A stretch of DNA of 64,000 nucleotides from Colicola sp016286205 (GCA_016286205.1 JAEESF010000002.1:124001-188000), one strand, 5' to 3'; positions 8,510 to 17,021 are shown, counted from the first letter of the stretch. Notes: generated by a model not told the origin, from the letters alone. A program made the numbers and translations.

Positions 8510-9751
8510 ATGAAACTAAAACTACAAAACATTGATCGCACCTTTTGGATCCTGTTCGGACTCCTGATTGTTGTGGCTATCATCGCCTTGTTTTCGGCGT
8601 CTGCTACGCTTGTGTACATGAATCATTCGGCGCTTGGCCCTATCGGGCGTCAGATGTTCTTTATCGTGCTTGGCGTAACGGCCGCGTTTATTATTCAGTT
8701 CATCCCATCTTATTGGGTGCGCTTCTGCGGCTATATCCTTTTGGCTGTCAGTCTGCTACTACTCTATTCGATGCTTATTCCTGGCAACCCGTTGGTCGTC
8801 ACGCGCAACGATGCAGCCCGATGGATGCAGATTGCGGGCATCGAATTCCAGCCTTCTGAGTTAGCAAAACTATCCCTGTTGATTGTCGTTTCCGACCTCT
8901 TGGGGCGCGCGCAGACTGAGGATGACAAACGCAAGTATTTCTATTGGACGCTCGGCCTGACTGGAGCCACTTGCCTGCCTATTTTCTTCTCCAATCTATC
9001 TACGGTTTTGCTGATTGGAGGAATCATCATGTGCCTCTGGATTTTGGCGCGGATCCCGTGGAAATACACGCTCTCGGTGGTAGGCATCGCCCTCGCGGCA
9101 CTCATAATGGGCTATTGTATCGTCGAATTTGCCTATGTGCGCCCCGAACGAGACATGCACGGCCCGCTCAAACGAGCAAAAACATGGGTATTACGAATCG
9201 ATCGCCATTTTGATAAGAAAGATGCGGCGGACAAGTTTGTTCTGCTGCCGAACCAAGAAAATATACAGGAAGTGTATTCTTCCGTAGCCATTGCGCGTGG
9301 TGGAAAGACGCCTATGGGCGTGTTGCCGGGCAATAGTAAGGAGCGCGACTATTTGCCGCAAGCTTTTGCCGACTATATTTTTGCCATCATCGTCGAGGAG
9401 TCAGGTATCCTCGGAGCTGCATTCCTGATTTTTCTTTACCTAGCTATCCTCTTCCGAGCGTGCAATGTATCTAGTCGTTATTCCGATATGCCGGCCATGC
9501 TGATGACGATGGGCCTGGCGCTGATGATTACTTGTCAAGCGCTTATCTCTATGCTTGTCGCCGTAGGCCTTGGACCGGTTACCGGACAGCCGCTACCACT
9601 CATTTCGCGCGGAGGAACCAGTGTGCTGATCACCTCTATCTATTTCGGTATCATGATGGGCGTAAGTCGTGAACAACTCGAGTTGAACGAACGCGTCCAA
9701 GAGACCATCAAGGAGAGTGAAGAAGAAGTGCCAAATCTACCTTTAGAGTAA
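8510..9751 (+). CDS. ftsW: FtsW, septal SEDS peptidoglycan polymerase
   Basis: A polytopic SEDS-family protein that polymerises lipid II at the septum in partnership with FtsI. About ten hydrophobic segments are visible, with the conserved motif DAARWMQI and FQPSELAK (near residues 100-125) and GTSVLI (near 370) after PLISRGG. Clustering with ftsI and murG supports FtsW over RodA. Length 413 aa is normal; the C-terminal 30 residues are acidic and cytoplasmic. A 27-bp gap separates it from murD and 1 bp from murG. Confidence 0.95.
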   Translation: MKLKLQNIDRTFWILFGLLIVVAIIALFSASATLVYMNHSALGPIGRQMFFIVLGVTAAFIIQFIPSYWVRFCGYILLAVSLLLLYSMLIPGNPLVVTRNDAARWMQIAGIEFQPSELAKLSLLIVVSDLLGRAQTEDDKRKYFYWTLGLTGATCLPIFFSNLSTVLLIGGIIMCLWILARIPWKYTLSVVGIALAALIMGYCIVEFAYVRPERDMHGPLKRAKTWVLRIDRHFDKKDAADKFVLLPNQENIQEVYSSVAIARGGKTPMGVLPGNSKERDYLPQAFADYIFAIIVEESGILGAAFLIFLYLAILFRACNVSSRYSDMPAMLMTMGLALMITCQALISMLVAVGLGPVTGQPLPLISRGGTSVLITSIYFGIMMGVSREQLELNERVQETIKESEEEVPNLPLE

Positions 9752-9752
9752 C

Positions 9753-10817
9753 ATGAAATATCTGATTTCCGGAGGGGGAACCGGTGGTCATATTTTCCCC
9801 GCTGTCAGTATTGCCAATGCCTTGCGCGAATTAGATCCCGAGGCTGAGATTCTGTTTATCGGCGCCTTAGGACGCATGGAGATGGAGCGTGTCCCGCAAG
9901 CGGGATACAAGATTATCGGCTTGCCTGTCCGTGGTTTCAATCGCACCCAACCTTGGAAGAATGTCTCGGTCCTGATTGACTTGGTCAAATCTATTCGCCA
10001 AGTCCGCAAAGTCATCCGCGATTTCCGACCTAATGTAGGCGTGGGCGTGGGCGGCTATGCCTCCGGAGCGGCTATGTGGGCTGCGGCAAAAATGGGTATT
10101 CCTATTCTTCTGCAAGAGCAGAATGGCTTTGCCGGCGTGACCAACAAGATTCTCAAGGACAAAGCTGCTAAGATTTGTGTGGCGTACGAGGGCATGGAAC
10201 GTTTCTTCCCCGCCGACAAGATCATTCTTACCGGCAATCCTGTTCGTCAGAATCTAACTAGCGGCAAGAGCAAAAAGACCGGCCATCCTTCTCTGCTGAT
10301 TATCGGTGGTAGTCTGGGCGCACGCACTATCAATCGTGCCGTGGCGGCCGGCCTGCCGCAACTCATTGACGCGGGTATTCATGTGGTTTGGCAAACAGGC
10401 AAAACCTATTTCGCCGATTGCCGCAAAGCTTGGGAAGAGGCTGGTAGTCCGAAGCAAATCGAATGTCTGGATTTCCTTTCCGACATGCCCGACCGTTACG
10501 CACAAGCCGATTTAGTTATCTCGCGTGCGGGAGCAAGCTCTATCAGCGAACTCTGCTTGCTGGGAAAACCCGCTATTCTGGTGCCTTCGCCCAATGTGGC
10601 AGAAGACCACCAAACGCACAATGCAATGGCTCTGGTCAATCGCCAGGCGGCCGTTTTGGTTCGCGATGCAGAAGCGGCCGACCAACTGATTCCTACGGCT
10701 CTTACGCTTATTCGGGACAAGGCGCAACTGGAGTCGCTTCATACCAATGTGCTTCAACTGGCCCAAACCGATTCCGCGCGACGCATTGCCGAAGAGGTCA
10801 TACGCCTAGCTAAATGA
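9753..10817 (+). CDS. murG: MurG, lipid II synthase (GlcNAc transferase)
   Basis: MurG transfers GlcNAc from UDP-GlcNAc to lipid I on the inner face of the membrane, giving lipid II. The N-terminal glycine-rich loop GGGTGGH is at residues 8-14, and a second glycine-rich stretch (IIGGSLGARTIN) around residue 185 is the nucleotide-binding region of GT28 enzymes. GAGASS and the NVAEDHQTHNA segment near 280 are family features. Length 354 aa is normal. It is the last gene of the dcw run here: murC, ftsQ, ftsA and ftsZ, which usually follow, are missing, and the next gene is convergent. Confidence 0.95.
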   Translation: MKYLISGGGTGGHIFPAVSIANALRELDPEAEILFIGALGRMEMERVPQAGYKIIGLPVRGFNRTQPWKNVSVLIDLVKSIRQVRKVIRDFRPNVGVGVGGYASGAAMWAAAKMGIPILLQEQNGFAGVTNKILKDKAAKICVAYEGMERFFPADKIILTGNPVRQNLTSGKSKKTGHPSLLIIGGSLGARTINRAVAAGLPQLIDAGIHVVWQTGKTYFADCRKAWEEAGSPKQIECLDFLSDMPDRYAQADLVISRAGASSISELCLLGKPAILVPSPNVAEDHQTHNAMALVNRQAAVLVRDAEAADQLIPTALTLIRDKAQLESLHTNVLQLAQTDSARRIAEEVIRLAK

Positions 10818-10858
10818 TGCCTGACGTCATTTGTTCGTACAAAAAGCAGTCCTTTCTC

Positions 10859-10985
10859 TGTATTATATACATAGTATATAATACTAACAAAATAACGCAC
10901 CGAAATTAGTGCGTTATAAGTGCGTTATAAGTGCGATATAAGTGCGTTATAAGTGCGTTATAAGTGCGATATAATCGAGGCTATT
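10859..10985 (+). repeat. Dispersed element copy A: palindrome plus six 11-bp units
   Basis: This is the 3' intergenic region between convergent murG and trpB2. It begins with a perfect palindrome, TATTATATAC-ATA-GTATATAATA (10861-10883). ATAACGCAC (10892-10900) can pair with GTGCGTTAT (10909-10917) over an 8-nt loop. Six tandem 11-bp units follow, GTGCGTTATAA or GTGCGATATAA, at 10909-10974, then TCGAGG. Copy B at 56329-56444 has the same order of parts and nearly the same sequence. No gene follows copy A on the plus strand: the next coding sequence is trpB2 on the opposite strand. It does not resemble a CRISPR because the units abut with no spacers. Confidence 0.9.
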
Positions 10986-11009
10986 ACCTCCCAATATCAC
11001 TCCCCGCTC

Positions 11010-12332
11010 TTACAAATCAGGTGTATAATCCCTTAGGTCGCCATTCAGGAAACTGTCATACGCCGTCATATCAATCAGTCCGTGACCACTCAGATTGAAG
11101 AGAATCACTTTCTCTTCGCCTGTTTCCTTGCATTTGTTCGCCTCGCGAATAGTAGCGGCAATGGCGTGGCAACTCTCCGGTGCAGGAATAATACCCTCGG
11201 TGCGAGCAAACAGCATTCCCGCCTCAAACGACTCCAACTGAGGAATATCTACGCCGTGCATATAGCCATCTTTCACCAATTGACTAACTATCATACCCGC
11301 TCCGTGATAACGCAAACCACCTGCATGGATATTCGCCGGTTTGAAATCATGACCTAGCGTATACATCGGCAGCAACGGTGTATAACCGGCCGTATCACCA
11401 AAATCATAACGGAATTCGCCCTTCGTCAGTTTCGGACAACTACTTGGTTCTGCGGCGATATACTCGGTTTTCTTGCCTTCTAATATGGTGTGACGCATAA
11501 ACGGGAACGCTATTCCGCCAAAATTACTACCTCCACCGAAGCATGCAATCACCACGTCCGGATATTCGCCGGCTTTTGCCATCTGTTTCTCTGCCTCAAG
11601 ACCAATAATGGTCTGGTGAAGCGCCACGTGATTCAGAACCGAGCCCAGTGTATATTTGCAGTTAGGAGTAGTCGTGGCCAGTTCCACGGCCTCGCTGATA
11701 GCCGTACCTAGCGATCCCGGGTGATTTGGATCAGCGGTAATGATATCTTTTCCGGCGCGAGTGGACATCGATGGTGAACCGGTCACTGCCGCACCAAACG
11801 TACGCATGATGCTACTACGATACGGTTTCTGCTGCATCGATATCTTCACCTGATATACTGCACACTCCAACCCAAAGGTCTTAGCCGCATAACTCAGCGC
11901 AGCGCCCCATTGACCGGCTCCTGTCTCGGTCGTCACATTGGTCGTCCCTTCTTCCTTGCAGTAGTAGCATTGTGGAATAGCCGAATTCACCTTGTGTGAT
12001 CCCAGTGGATTGACGCTCTCGTTCTTAAAATAAATGTGTGCAGGCGTTCCCAATGCTTCTTCTAGCGCATAAGCGCGTACCAACGGCGTAGAACGGTAGT
12101 ATTTGTATCGCTCCAAAACCGGTTCCGGAATATCTATCCACGCGTGCTTGTCATCTAGTTCCTGACGCGCGCACTCTCCGGCAAAGATATGCGACAGATC
12201 TTCAGCGGTCAAGGGTTCTTTTGTAGCTGGATTTAGCGGAGGAAGAGGCTTATTGGGCATCTCTGCCAAGATATTGTACCACTGACGAGGCAGTTCGCTC
12301 TCATCTAGTAAAAATCGTTTCTGTTTACTCAT
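11010..12332 (-). CDS. trpB: TrpB2-type tryptophan synthase beta-like protein
   Basis: A PLP enzyme that condenses indole and serine to tryptophan. The PLP lysine is in GSHKVNSA (about residues 110-117), the catalytic glutamate region is ETGAGQWG (about 136-143), and the phosphate-binding glycine loop FGGGSN is near 260. Length 440 aa and the N-terminal extension with the YRSTPL segment place it in the TrpB2 class, which usually works without a tight TrpA complex. No other trp gene is nearby; it stands alone and converges on the dcw operon. It has its own promoter (12361-12392). Confidence 0.88.
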   Translation of the reverse strand: MSKQKRFLLDESELPRQWYNILAEMPNKPLPPLNPATKEPLTAEDLSHIFAGECARQELDDKHAWIDIPEPVLERYKYYRSTPLVRAYALEEALGTPAHIYFKNESVNPLGSHKVNSAIPQCYYCKEEGTTNVTTETGAGQWGAALSYAAKTFGLECAVYQVKISMQQKPYRSSIMRTFGAAVTGSPSMSTRAGKDIITADPNHPGSLGTAISEAVELATTTPNCKYTLGSVLNHVALHQTIIGLEAEKQMAKAGEYPDVVIACFGGGSNFGGIAFPFMRHTILEGKKTEYIAAEPSSCPKLTKGEFRYDFGDTAGYTPLLPMYTLGHDFKPANIHAGGLRYHGAGMIVSQLVKDGYMHGVDIPQLESFEAGMLFARTEGIIPAPESCHAIAATIREANKCKETGEEKVILFNLSGHGLIDMTAYDSFLNGDLRDYTPDL

Positions 12333-12360
12333 TTTTCTTTCGGTTTCTCAATAGTGGGTG

Positions 12361-12392
12361 CAAAAGTACTACATTTTTCCCACATACGCAAA
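12361..12392 (-). promoter_or_regulatory. Promoter of trpB2
   Basis: On the minus strand TTTG (12389-12392), a 20-bp spacer and TACTTTTG (12361-12368) match the Bacteroidetes -33/-7 consensus exactly. Transcription would start near 12354, about 22 nt before the start codon at 12332. The stretch 12393-12549 between this promoter and the next divergent one holds nothing else that I can support. Confidence 0.8.
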
Positions 12393-12549
12393 TTTTACCA
12401 TAAAATTCAATATATTCATCCAGCGCAACCTTTCCGAAAGGTTTCGAAATGAAACGTATCTCACAAATCACAATCCGCTGAAATTCAACTAAATAAGAAA
12501 ATATATGTTCTACAACATCTATTTCAAACGAAAAATATGGCATCCGTTT

Positions 12550-12581
12550 TTTGGTTTCGAAACAATTTCTTCATACCTTTG
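12550..12581 (+). promoter_or_regulatory. Promoter of the DUF4874/DUF4832 secreted-protein gene
   Basis: TTTG at 12550-12553, a 20-bp spacer and TACCTTTG at 12574-12581 match the Bacteroidetes consensus. The start of transcription would be near 12588, giving a leader of about 35 nt before the ATG at 12623. It is divergent from the trpB2 promoter. Confidence 0.8.
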
Positions 12582-12622
12582 CACACGATTTTTAGTTTAC
12601 TAACCATCAAAGTATTAGTCCT

Positions 12623-14614
12623 ATGAAAACGAAAGTTCTCCTTTTGTCGCTATGTCTCGTTGCGCTTTCCGCAATGGCATCTACCGTTAATTATACGGCC
12701 GACAACTCGACCATCTTTACCAATCCGGAGCGTGGTTTCTATTATCACATGGAAGCACACGTCACCAAGAGTGAGCCCTACTGTGTCAAGGGGCAGGAAA
12801 GCAAACTGCAGTCGCACAAAAGTGGCGATAAGGGTTCATTGGTGCTGGTATTGTACTATCTGGACAACTACAAGACCACTGAGACGCTGCCTAGCGAAAT
12901 CCTGACGGGTTTTGACAAAGATATGAAGGCGCTGCGTGACAACGGCATGAAATGCGTGCTGCGTTTTGCGTATGTGCAGAGCACATCCGGCAAAGGAGCA
13001 AACGAGACCGGTAATGATGCTGCGCTACCTATCGTACTGAAGCACTTGTCGCAATACAAGAGTCACCTGGAGGCTAATGCAGACGTTATTTACGTGGTGC
13101 AGGCGGGTATCGTCGGTGCGTGGGGCGAATGGTACTATTCTTCCCATTTTGGCAACCAGACCAGCCATATGAACGCCAACCGCAAAGCGCTGGTAGACAG
13201 TCTGTTGAAGGTGGTGCCGGCGAACCGTTACATCCAACTGCGCACGCCGCTTTTCAAGACCGAATATATCGGCAACGCCAATCCGTTGACGGCTAGCGAG
13301 GCCTACCAGAATACGCCGAAGGCGCGTATCGGCCATCACAACGATGCGTTCCTCTACGACTACGACAACATGGGCACCTACGAAGATACGGCTACGCAGA
13401 AACCCTATCTGGCACAAGAGACGCTCTATGTGCCTATTGGCGGCGAGTGCGACGTCTATGAAGATGAGTTGGCTGAAGTGTTCTGCACACGCGAGAAAAC
13501 CGTGGCCGACATGAGTCGTCTGCACTGGAGCTATATCAACAAGGGCTATGCCGAGGCAACCACGGGCATGTGGCGCAGAAACGGCACCTTCGACGAACTG
13601 AACCGCGACATGGGCTATCGTTTCCAATTGGTGAAAGGCACCTATGGAGACCAAGTAGAACAAGGATCCAAACTGTCTGTCAGTCTGCAGATTAAGAATG
13701 TCGGTTATGCCCCACTCTACAACGAGCGTCCTGCCTATATCGTGCTGAAAAATGGTAGCCATACTTACAAACTCCGTCTGGCTAGTGACCCGCGCACATG
13801 GTTGCCAAATGGTGTAACGACCACTATCAACGAGCAAGTCAAAGTGCCGTCAAACGTAGCAACCGGTACCTATCAGCTCTATCTGTTCCTGCCTGACGCT
13901 TACAGCTCGCTGGAGTCGAATTCGGACTATTCGATTCGTTTTGCAAACACGGGCAGTCTGTGGGATTCGTCCACGGGTATGAACAAACTGAACGCATCGG
14001 TTACGGTAACCGAAGGTAGCGGAACGGTTGACCCGATTGATCCGAGCGATGCTATCCAACTGCCGGCTACGCTCAACAAGGCTAATGTAGACTCCTACAG
14101 CGACGATATGACTTGGTACAACTCCAATTACTTCGACTTTGGCCCGGAAAGCGCACATAATCTTGACCGATGGGCACAATGGAACGTATATCTAAAGTAT
14201 CCGGGAGAATACATTATTACGGAGGATATGCTATCCGTTCATGCGGATTGGGGTATCATTGGCCATCAATGGGAACTGCAACTATTGGATGCTTCCAATC
14301 AAGTAGTTTCTTCACATCAAACCCCGGCATACTGGGATGAAGGTGTTCTCTTAGATACTTTAAATTGGGATTTGAGTGGTGTAGCAAAGGGTGTTTATAC
14401 GCTCCGCGTAATGAATATTACCAAATGGGGCCAACCTAAGTTGAAGAGCCTAACGCTTGATTATAATGGCGAACTGCCTGATCCGGCAAGCATTGAGAAT
14501 GTTTTCATGCCGCTTGATCTAGAGGCTCCGATGTACGATCTCTTGGGTCGTCCTGTTGGCAAAGGTTACCACGGTATCGTTATCCAAAACGGAAACAAAT
14601 ACATGGTTTGGTAA
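12623..14614 (+). CDS. Secreted DUF4874/DUF4832 protein with T9SS-like C-terminal tail
   Basis: A signal peptide (residues 1-19, ending LSAMAS) is followed by a region with NPERGFYYH and GAWGEWYYS, typical of DUF4874, a TIM-barrel-like domain related to glycoside hydrolases (about residues 25-290). A DUF4832-like beta domain follows (about 310-460). A further beta-sandwich module with many Trp (about 480-630) could bind carbohydrate. The last 30 residues, with YDLLGRPVGKGYHGIVI and a NGNKY turn, resemble the type A sorting domain of T9SS cargo. Role: probably a surface or secreted glycan-active or glycan-binding protein; activity is not established. It is a single-gene unit with its own promoter. 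Confidence 0.8.
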   Translation: MKTKVLLLSLCLVALSAMASTVNYTADNSTIFTNPERGFYYHMEAHVTKSEPYCVKGQESKLQSHKSGDKGSLVLVLYYLDNYKTTETLPSEILTGFDKDMKALRDNGMKCVLRFAYVQSTSGKGANETGNDAALPIVLKHLSQYKSHLEANADVIYVVQAGIVGAWGEWYYSSHFGNQTSHMNANRKALVDSLLKVVPANRYIQLRTPLFKTEYIGNANPLTASEAYQNTPKARIGHHNDAFLYDYDNMGTYEDTATQKPYLAQETLYVPIGGECDVYEDELAEVFCTREKTVADMSRLHWSYINKGYAEATTGMWRRNGTFDELNRDMGYRFQLVKGTYGDQVEQGSKLSVSLQIKNVGYAPLYNERPAYIVLKNGSHTYKLRLASDPRTWLPNGVTTTINEQVKVPSNVATGTYQLYLFLPDAYSSLESNSDYSIRFANTGSLWDSSTGMNKLNASVTVTEGSGTVDPIDPSDAIQLPATLNKANVDSYSDDMTWYNSNYFDFGPESAHNLDRWAQWNVYLKYPGEYIITEDMLSVHADWGIIGHQWELQLLDASNQVVSSHQTPAYWDEGVLLDTLNWDLSGVAKGVYTLRVMNITKWGQPKLKSLTLDYNGELPDPASIENVFMPLDLEAPMYDLLGRPVGKGYHGIVIQNGNKYMVW

Positions 14615-14642
14615 CAAAAAAATGCAAAAAAATGCATTAAAA

Positions 14643-14674
14643 TTTGGTCAATCCAAATATTTGTAGTAATTTTG
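14643..14674 (+). promoter_or_regulatory. Promoter of rplU-rpmA-serS
   Basis: TTTG at 14643-14646, a 20-bp spacer and TAATTTTG at 14667-14674 match the Bacteroidetes consensus. Transcription would start near 14681, leaving a leader of about 180 nt before rplU, unusually long for a gene in this window. Confidence 0.8.
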
Positions 14675-14680
14675 CACGCT

Positions 14681-14862
14681 TTTTTCGCGGACTAGGCTCG
14701 TATAAGTACTTCTTCCCATTGAATTGGGGCCCCCGAAAATTTTAGTTTTTGGGGAGAGCGGAGGCACTGAAGACCCTAATGACGACGCCGTCGTCAGTCA
14801 ATGTCTGAAGTTGCCGAACGCGAGGTCGCCGCACCGCAACAACCATTATAACAAACGTATCA
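14681..14862 (+). ncRNA. Putative structured leader of rplU
   Basis: The 180-nt leader holds several inverted repeats. CCCC with GAAAA near 14733-14743 can pair with TTTTT and GGGG near 14748-14757. GACGAC-GCC-GTCGTC (about 14780-14794) is a perfect short hairpin. The base composition is clearly higher in GC than the other leaders here. Leaders before ribosomal-protein operons often bind the encoded protein and limit its synthesis, and L21 leaders are known in other phyla. I cannot assign this one to a known family; the function is inferred from position and pairing only. Confidence 0.45.
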
Positions 14863-15183
14863 ATGTACGCAATTGTAGAAATGAAGGGCCAGCAATTTCG
14901 TGTAGAAGCTGGCAAGAAACTGTTCATCAATCGTATGAACGAGCTCGAGAAGGGCGCAACCGTTGAATTTGAAAACGTATTGCTCCTGGACAACGAGGGT
15001 AAAGTTAAAGTTGGTGCTCCTTATATCAAGGGCGCTAAAGTGGTTTGCGAAGTACTCGACAACGAGTGCCGCGGTGACAAAATTCTTGTTTTCCACAAGA
15101 AACGTCGCAAAGGTTTCCGCAAACTCAATGGTCATCGTCAAGATTTGACCAACGTAGTAGTTAAAGAAATTGTTATTGCTTAA
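14863..15183 (+). CDS. rplU: Ribosomal protein bL21
   Basis: Component of the 50S subunit, binding 23S rRNA. It starts with MYAIVEMKGQQFRVE, which is typical, and carries the conserved C-terminal stretch FHKKRRKGFRKLNGHRQ (about residues 77-93) that contacts rRNA. Length 106 aa is normal. It is first in the usual pair with rpmA, 17 bp apart. Confidence 0.96.
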   Translation: MYAIVEMKGQQFRVEAGKKLFINRMNELEKGATVEFENVLLLDNEGKVKVGAPYIKGAKVVCEVLDNECRGDKILVFHKKRRKGFRKLNGHRQDLTNVVVKEIVIA

Positions 15184-15200
15184 AAGAAAGGACAACTAGT

Positions 15201-15464
15201 ATGGCTCACAAGAAAGGTGTCGGTAGTTCTAAGAACGGCCGTGAATCAGAAAGCAAACGCCTGGGCGTGAAGATCTTTGGTGGTCAGTTCGCAAAGGCAG
15301 GTAACATTATCGTACGTCAACGTGGTACCGTCCACAACCCTGGCGAGAACATGGGTATGGGTAGCGACCACACGTTGTACGCGCTCTGCGATGGTATCGT
15401 TACTTTCCGCAAGAAACGCGACAACAAATCGTACGTTTCCATCCAACCGGTAGCTGAGGCGTAA
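15201..15464 (+). CDS. rpmA: Ribosomal protein bL27
   Basis: A 50S protein whose N-terminus reaches the peptidyl-transferase centre. It begins MAHKKGVGSSKNGRES, the mature-type N-terminus, with no cleavable Firmicutes-type extension. The conserved stretch GNIIVRQRGT is at about residues 34-43. Length 87 aa is normal. It is followed 2 bp later by serS, so all three genes likely share the leader-controlled transcript. Confidence 0.96.
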   Translation: MAHKKGVGSSKNGRESESKRLGVKIFGGQFAKAGNIIVRQRGTVHNPGENMGMGSDHTLYALCDGIVTFRKKRDNKSYVSIQPVAEA

Positions 15465-15466
15465 AT

Positions 15467-16780
15467 ATGCTTACTCTAAAACAAATTTACGACGACAAGG
15501 CAAAAGTTATTGCCGGTTTACAAAAGAAGCACTTCGATCAAGCCAATGAGGCTATTGACGAAGTGCTTCGTCTGGATGGGGAGCGCAAAGCTGCGCAGCA
15601 GAAGAAAGATGCAGCCGCATCTCAAATGAATCAAATCAGCAAATCCATCGGAATGCTGATGGCGCAAGGCAAACGCGATGAGGCCGAGCAAGCCAAGGCA
15701 CAGACTGGCGAACTCAAGGCTGCTATCGCCGAGTATGACAAGTTGATGGCCGCTGCCGAAGAGGCACAGACAAAACTCTTGCTCACTATTCCTAATGTGC
15801 CTTACGACATCGTGCCCGAAGGAGCCGCTGCAGAAGATAACCTGGTGGTTAAATCCAATGTGCCGCATCATGGTGGAGACACCGTAGGTACTTGGGTTGG
15901 CGAAGTCAACAATGACGAAGCCAAACTTCCCCACTGGGAATTAGCCAAGAAATACAACCTCATTGATTTCGACCTTGGTGTCAAAATCTCCGGTGCAGGT
16001 TTTCCTGTCTATATCGGCCAGGGCGCACGTCTCCAACGCGCACTCATCAATTTCTTCCTCGCTGAAGCTAACAAGGCCGGTTATACCGAGATTATGCCTC
16101 CTACCGTAGTCAATGCAGCTTCGGGTTACGGCACAGGACAATTGCCGGATAAGGAAGGTCAAATGTACCACTGCGAAGTGGATGACCTCTATCTGATTCC
16201 TACAGCTGAAGTTCCTGTTACCAATCTCTATCGCGATGTGATCATCGACGAGGACAAATTACCTATCAAGAACTGCGCTTACACCGAGTGTTTCCGCCGC
16301 GAAGCGGGCAGTTATGGCAAGGACGTGCGCGGTCTGAATCGTCTGCACGAGTTCTCCAAGATCGAGATTGTCCGTATTGACACGCCTGAACACTCCGATG
16401 CTTCGCATCGCGAAATGCTCGAGCACGTTGAAGGATTGCTGCAGAAATTGGAACTGCCTTATCGTATTCTCCGCCTTAGCGGAGGTGATATGAGTTTCAC
16501 CGCTGCTCTCTGCTACGATTTCGAGGTATATAGCGAGGCACAACATCGTTGGCTCGAAGTTAGTTCAACTAGCAATTTCGACACCTATCAGGCTAACCGC
16601 CTCAAGTGTCGTTATCGCCGCGCAGAGGATAAGAAAGTGGTACTTTGCCACACCCTCAATGGTTCTGCTCTGGCTTTGCCGCGCATCGTCGCTGCATTGC
16701 TCGAAAACAACCAGTGTGAAGAAGGCATCCGCATCCCAAAAGCACTGCAACCGTATTTCGGCGATGATATGATTCGCTAA
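15467..16780 (+). CDS. serS: Seryl-tRNA synthetase
   Basis: A class II aminoacyl-tRNA synthetase that charges tRNA-Ser. The N-terminal long coiled-coil arm that grips tRNA-Ser is visible as a Lys/Glu/Ala-rich helical region (about residues 28-105). Class II motifs follow: the motif 2 region with ECFRREAGSYGKDVRGLNR (about 274-292) and the motif 3 region near the end with NGSALALPRIVAALLEN (about 396-412). Length 437 aa is slightly above the usual 420-430. It follows rpmA by 2 bp and is closed by a terminator. Confidence 0.95.
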   Translation: MLTLKQIYDDKAKVIAGLQKKHFDQANEAIDEVLRLDGERKAAQQKKDAAASQMNQISKSIGMLMAQGKRDEAEQAKAQTGELKAAIAEYDKLMAAAEEAQTKLLLTIPNVPYDIVPEGAAAEDNLVVKSNVPHHGGDTVGTWVGEVNNDEAKLPHWELAKKYNLIDFDLGVKISGAGFPVYIGQGARLQRALINFFLAEANKAGYTEIMPPTVVNAASGYGTGQLPDKEGQMYHCEVDDLYLIPTAEVPVTNLYRDVIIDEDKLPIKNCAYTECFRREAGSYGKDVRGLNRLHEFSKIEIVRIDTPEHSDASHREMLEHVEGLLQKLELPYRILRLSGGDMSFTAALCYDFEVYSEAQHRWLEVSSTSNFDTYQANRLKCRYRRAEDKKVVLCHTLNGSALALPRIVAALLENNQCEEGIRIPKALQPYFGDDMIR

Positions 16781-16795
16781 TCGAATTTCTGAACA

Positions 16796-16830
16796 TTAAA
16801 AAGAGTGGCTCCCGAGTCACTCTTTTTTGT
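16796..16830 (+). terminator. Terminator after serS
   Basis: AAAAAGAGTGGCTC and GAGTCACTCTTTTT form a long stem with one G-T wobble around a three-base CCG loop and end in a T run. It closes the rplU-rpmA-serS transcript. Confidence 0.85.
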
Positions 16831-16842
16831 TTCCTGGAGTGA

Positions 16843-16864
16843 ACGAGACAATCACCTGACAATC
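16843..16864 (+). repeat. Short array of the 11-bp repeat family
   Basis: Two adjacent 11-bp units, ACGAGACAATC and ACCTGACAATC. The 12-mer CGAGACAATCAC at 16844-16855 occurs exactly at the end of copy B (56433-56444). It lies between the serS terminator and the promoter of the next gene. Confidence 0.6.
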
Positions 16865-16877
16865 ACGTATCCTACCC

Positions 16878-16915
16878 CGGAGCGTCTTTCCGTTAACCGG
16901 AAAGAGCGGCCTCCG
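16878..16915. other. Interrupted hairpin of unknown role
   Basis: An outer stem CGGAG/CTCCG (16878-16882, 16911-16915) encloses an inner perfect stem TCTTTCCG/CGGAAAGA around a TTAAC loop. It is GC-rich in an AT-rich intergenic stretch, has no T run on either strand, and follows the short 11-bp array. It is not needed as a terminator because serS already has one. Confidence 0.5.
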
Positions 16916-16989
16916 CCTAGAAAGGCATTAACATAAAACCTCAAAAAAGTATATTATCGCGTGATTTTGAAAATTATCTTTCTGCAAAA

Positions 16990-17021
16990 TTTGCACATAT
17001 CAAAAAAAAGTAGTAAATTTG
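16990..17021 (+). promoter_or_regulatory. Promoter of the 17044 membrane-protein gene
   Basis: TTTG at 16990-16993, a 20-bp spacer and TAAATTTG at 17014-17021 match the Bacteroidetes consensus. The expected start near 17028 leaves only about 15 nt before the ATG at 17044, which favours this ATG over the in-frame GTG at 17035. Confidence 0.75.

Noticed and set aside
10909..10974. CRISPR array
   Set aside because: The 11-bp units abut without spacers and no cas gene is present; the same holds for the arrays at 56377 and 32132.
10859..10985. Copy A as an ordinary terminator for murG or trpB2
   Set aside because: The palindrome is AT-only with no T run after it, and the same element occurs in leader positions elsewhere.
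12325..12543. A 72-codon minus-strand frame upstream of trpB2
   Set aside because: It spans the trpB2 promoter and overlaps the trpB2 start; composition is like non-coding AT-rich DNA.
13025..13837. A 270-codon minus-strand frame inside the DUF4874/DUF4832 gene
   Set aside because: It mirrors the coding frame of a protein with recognised domains and has no motif of its own.
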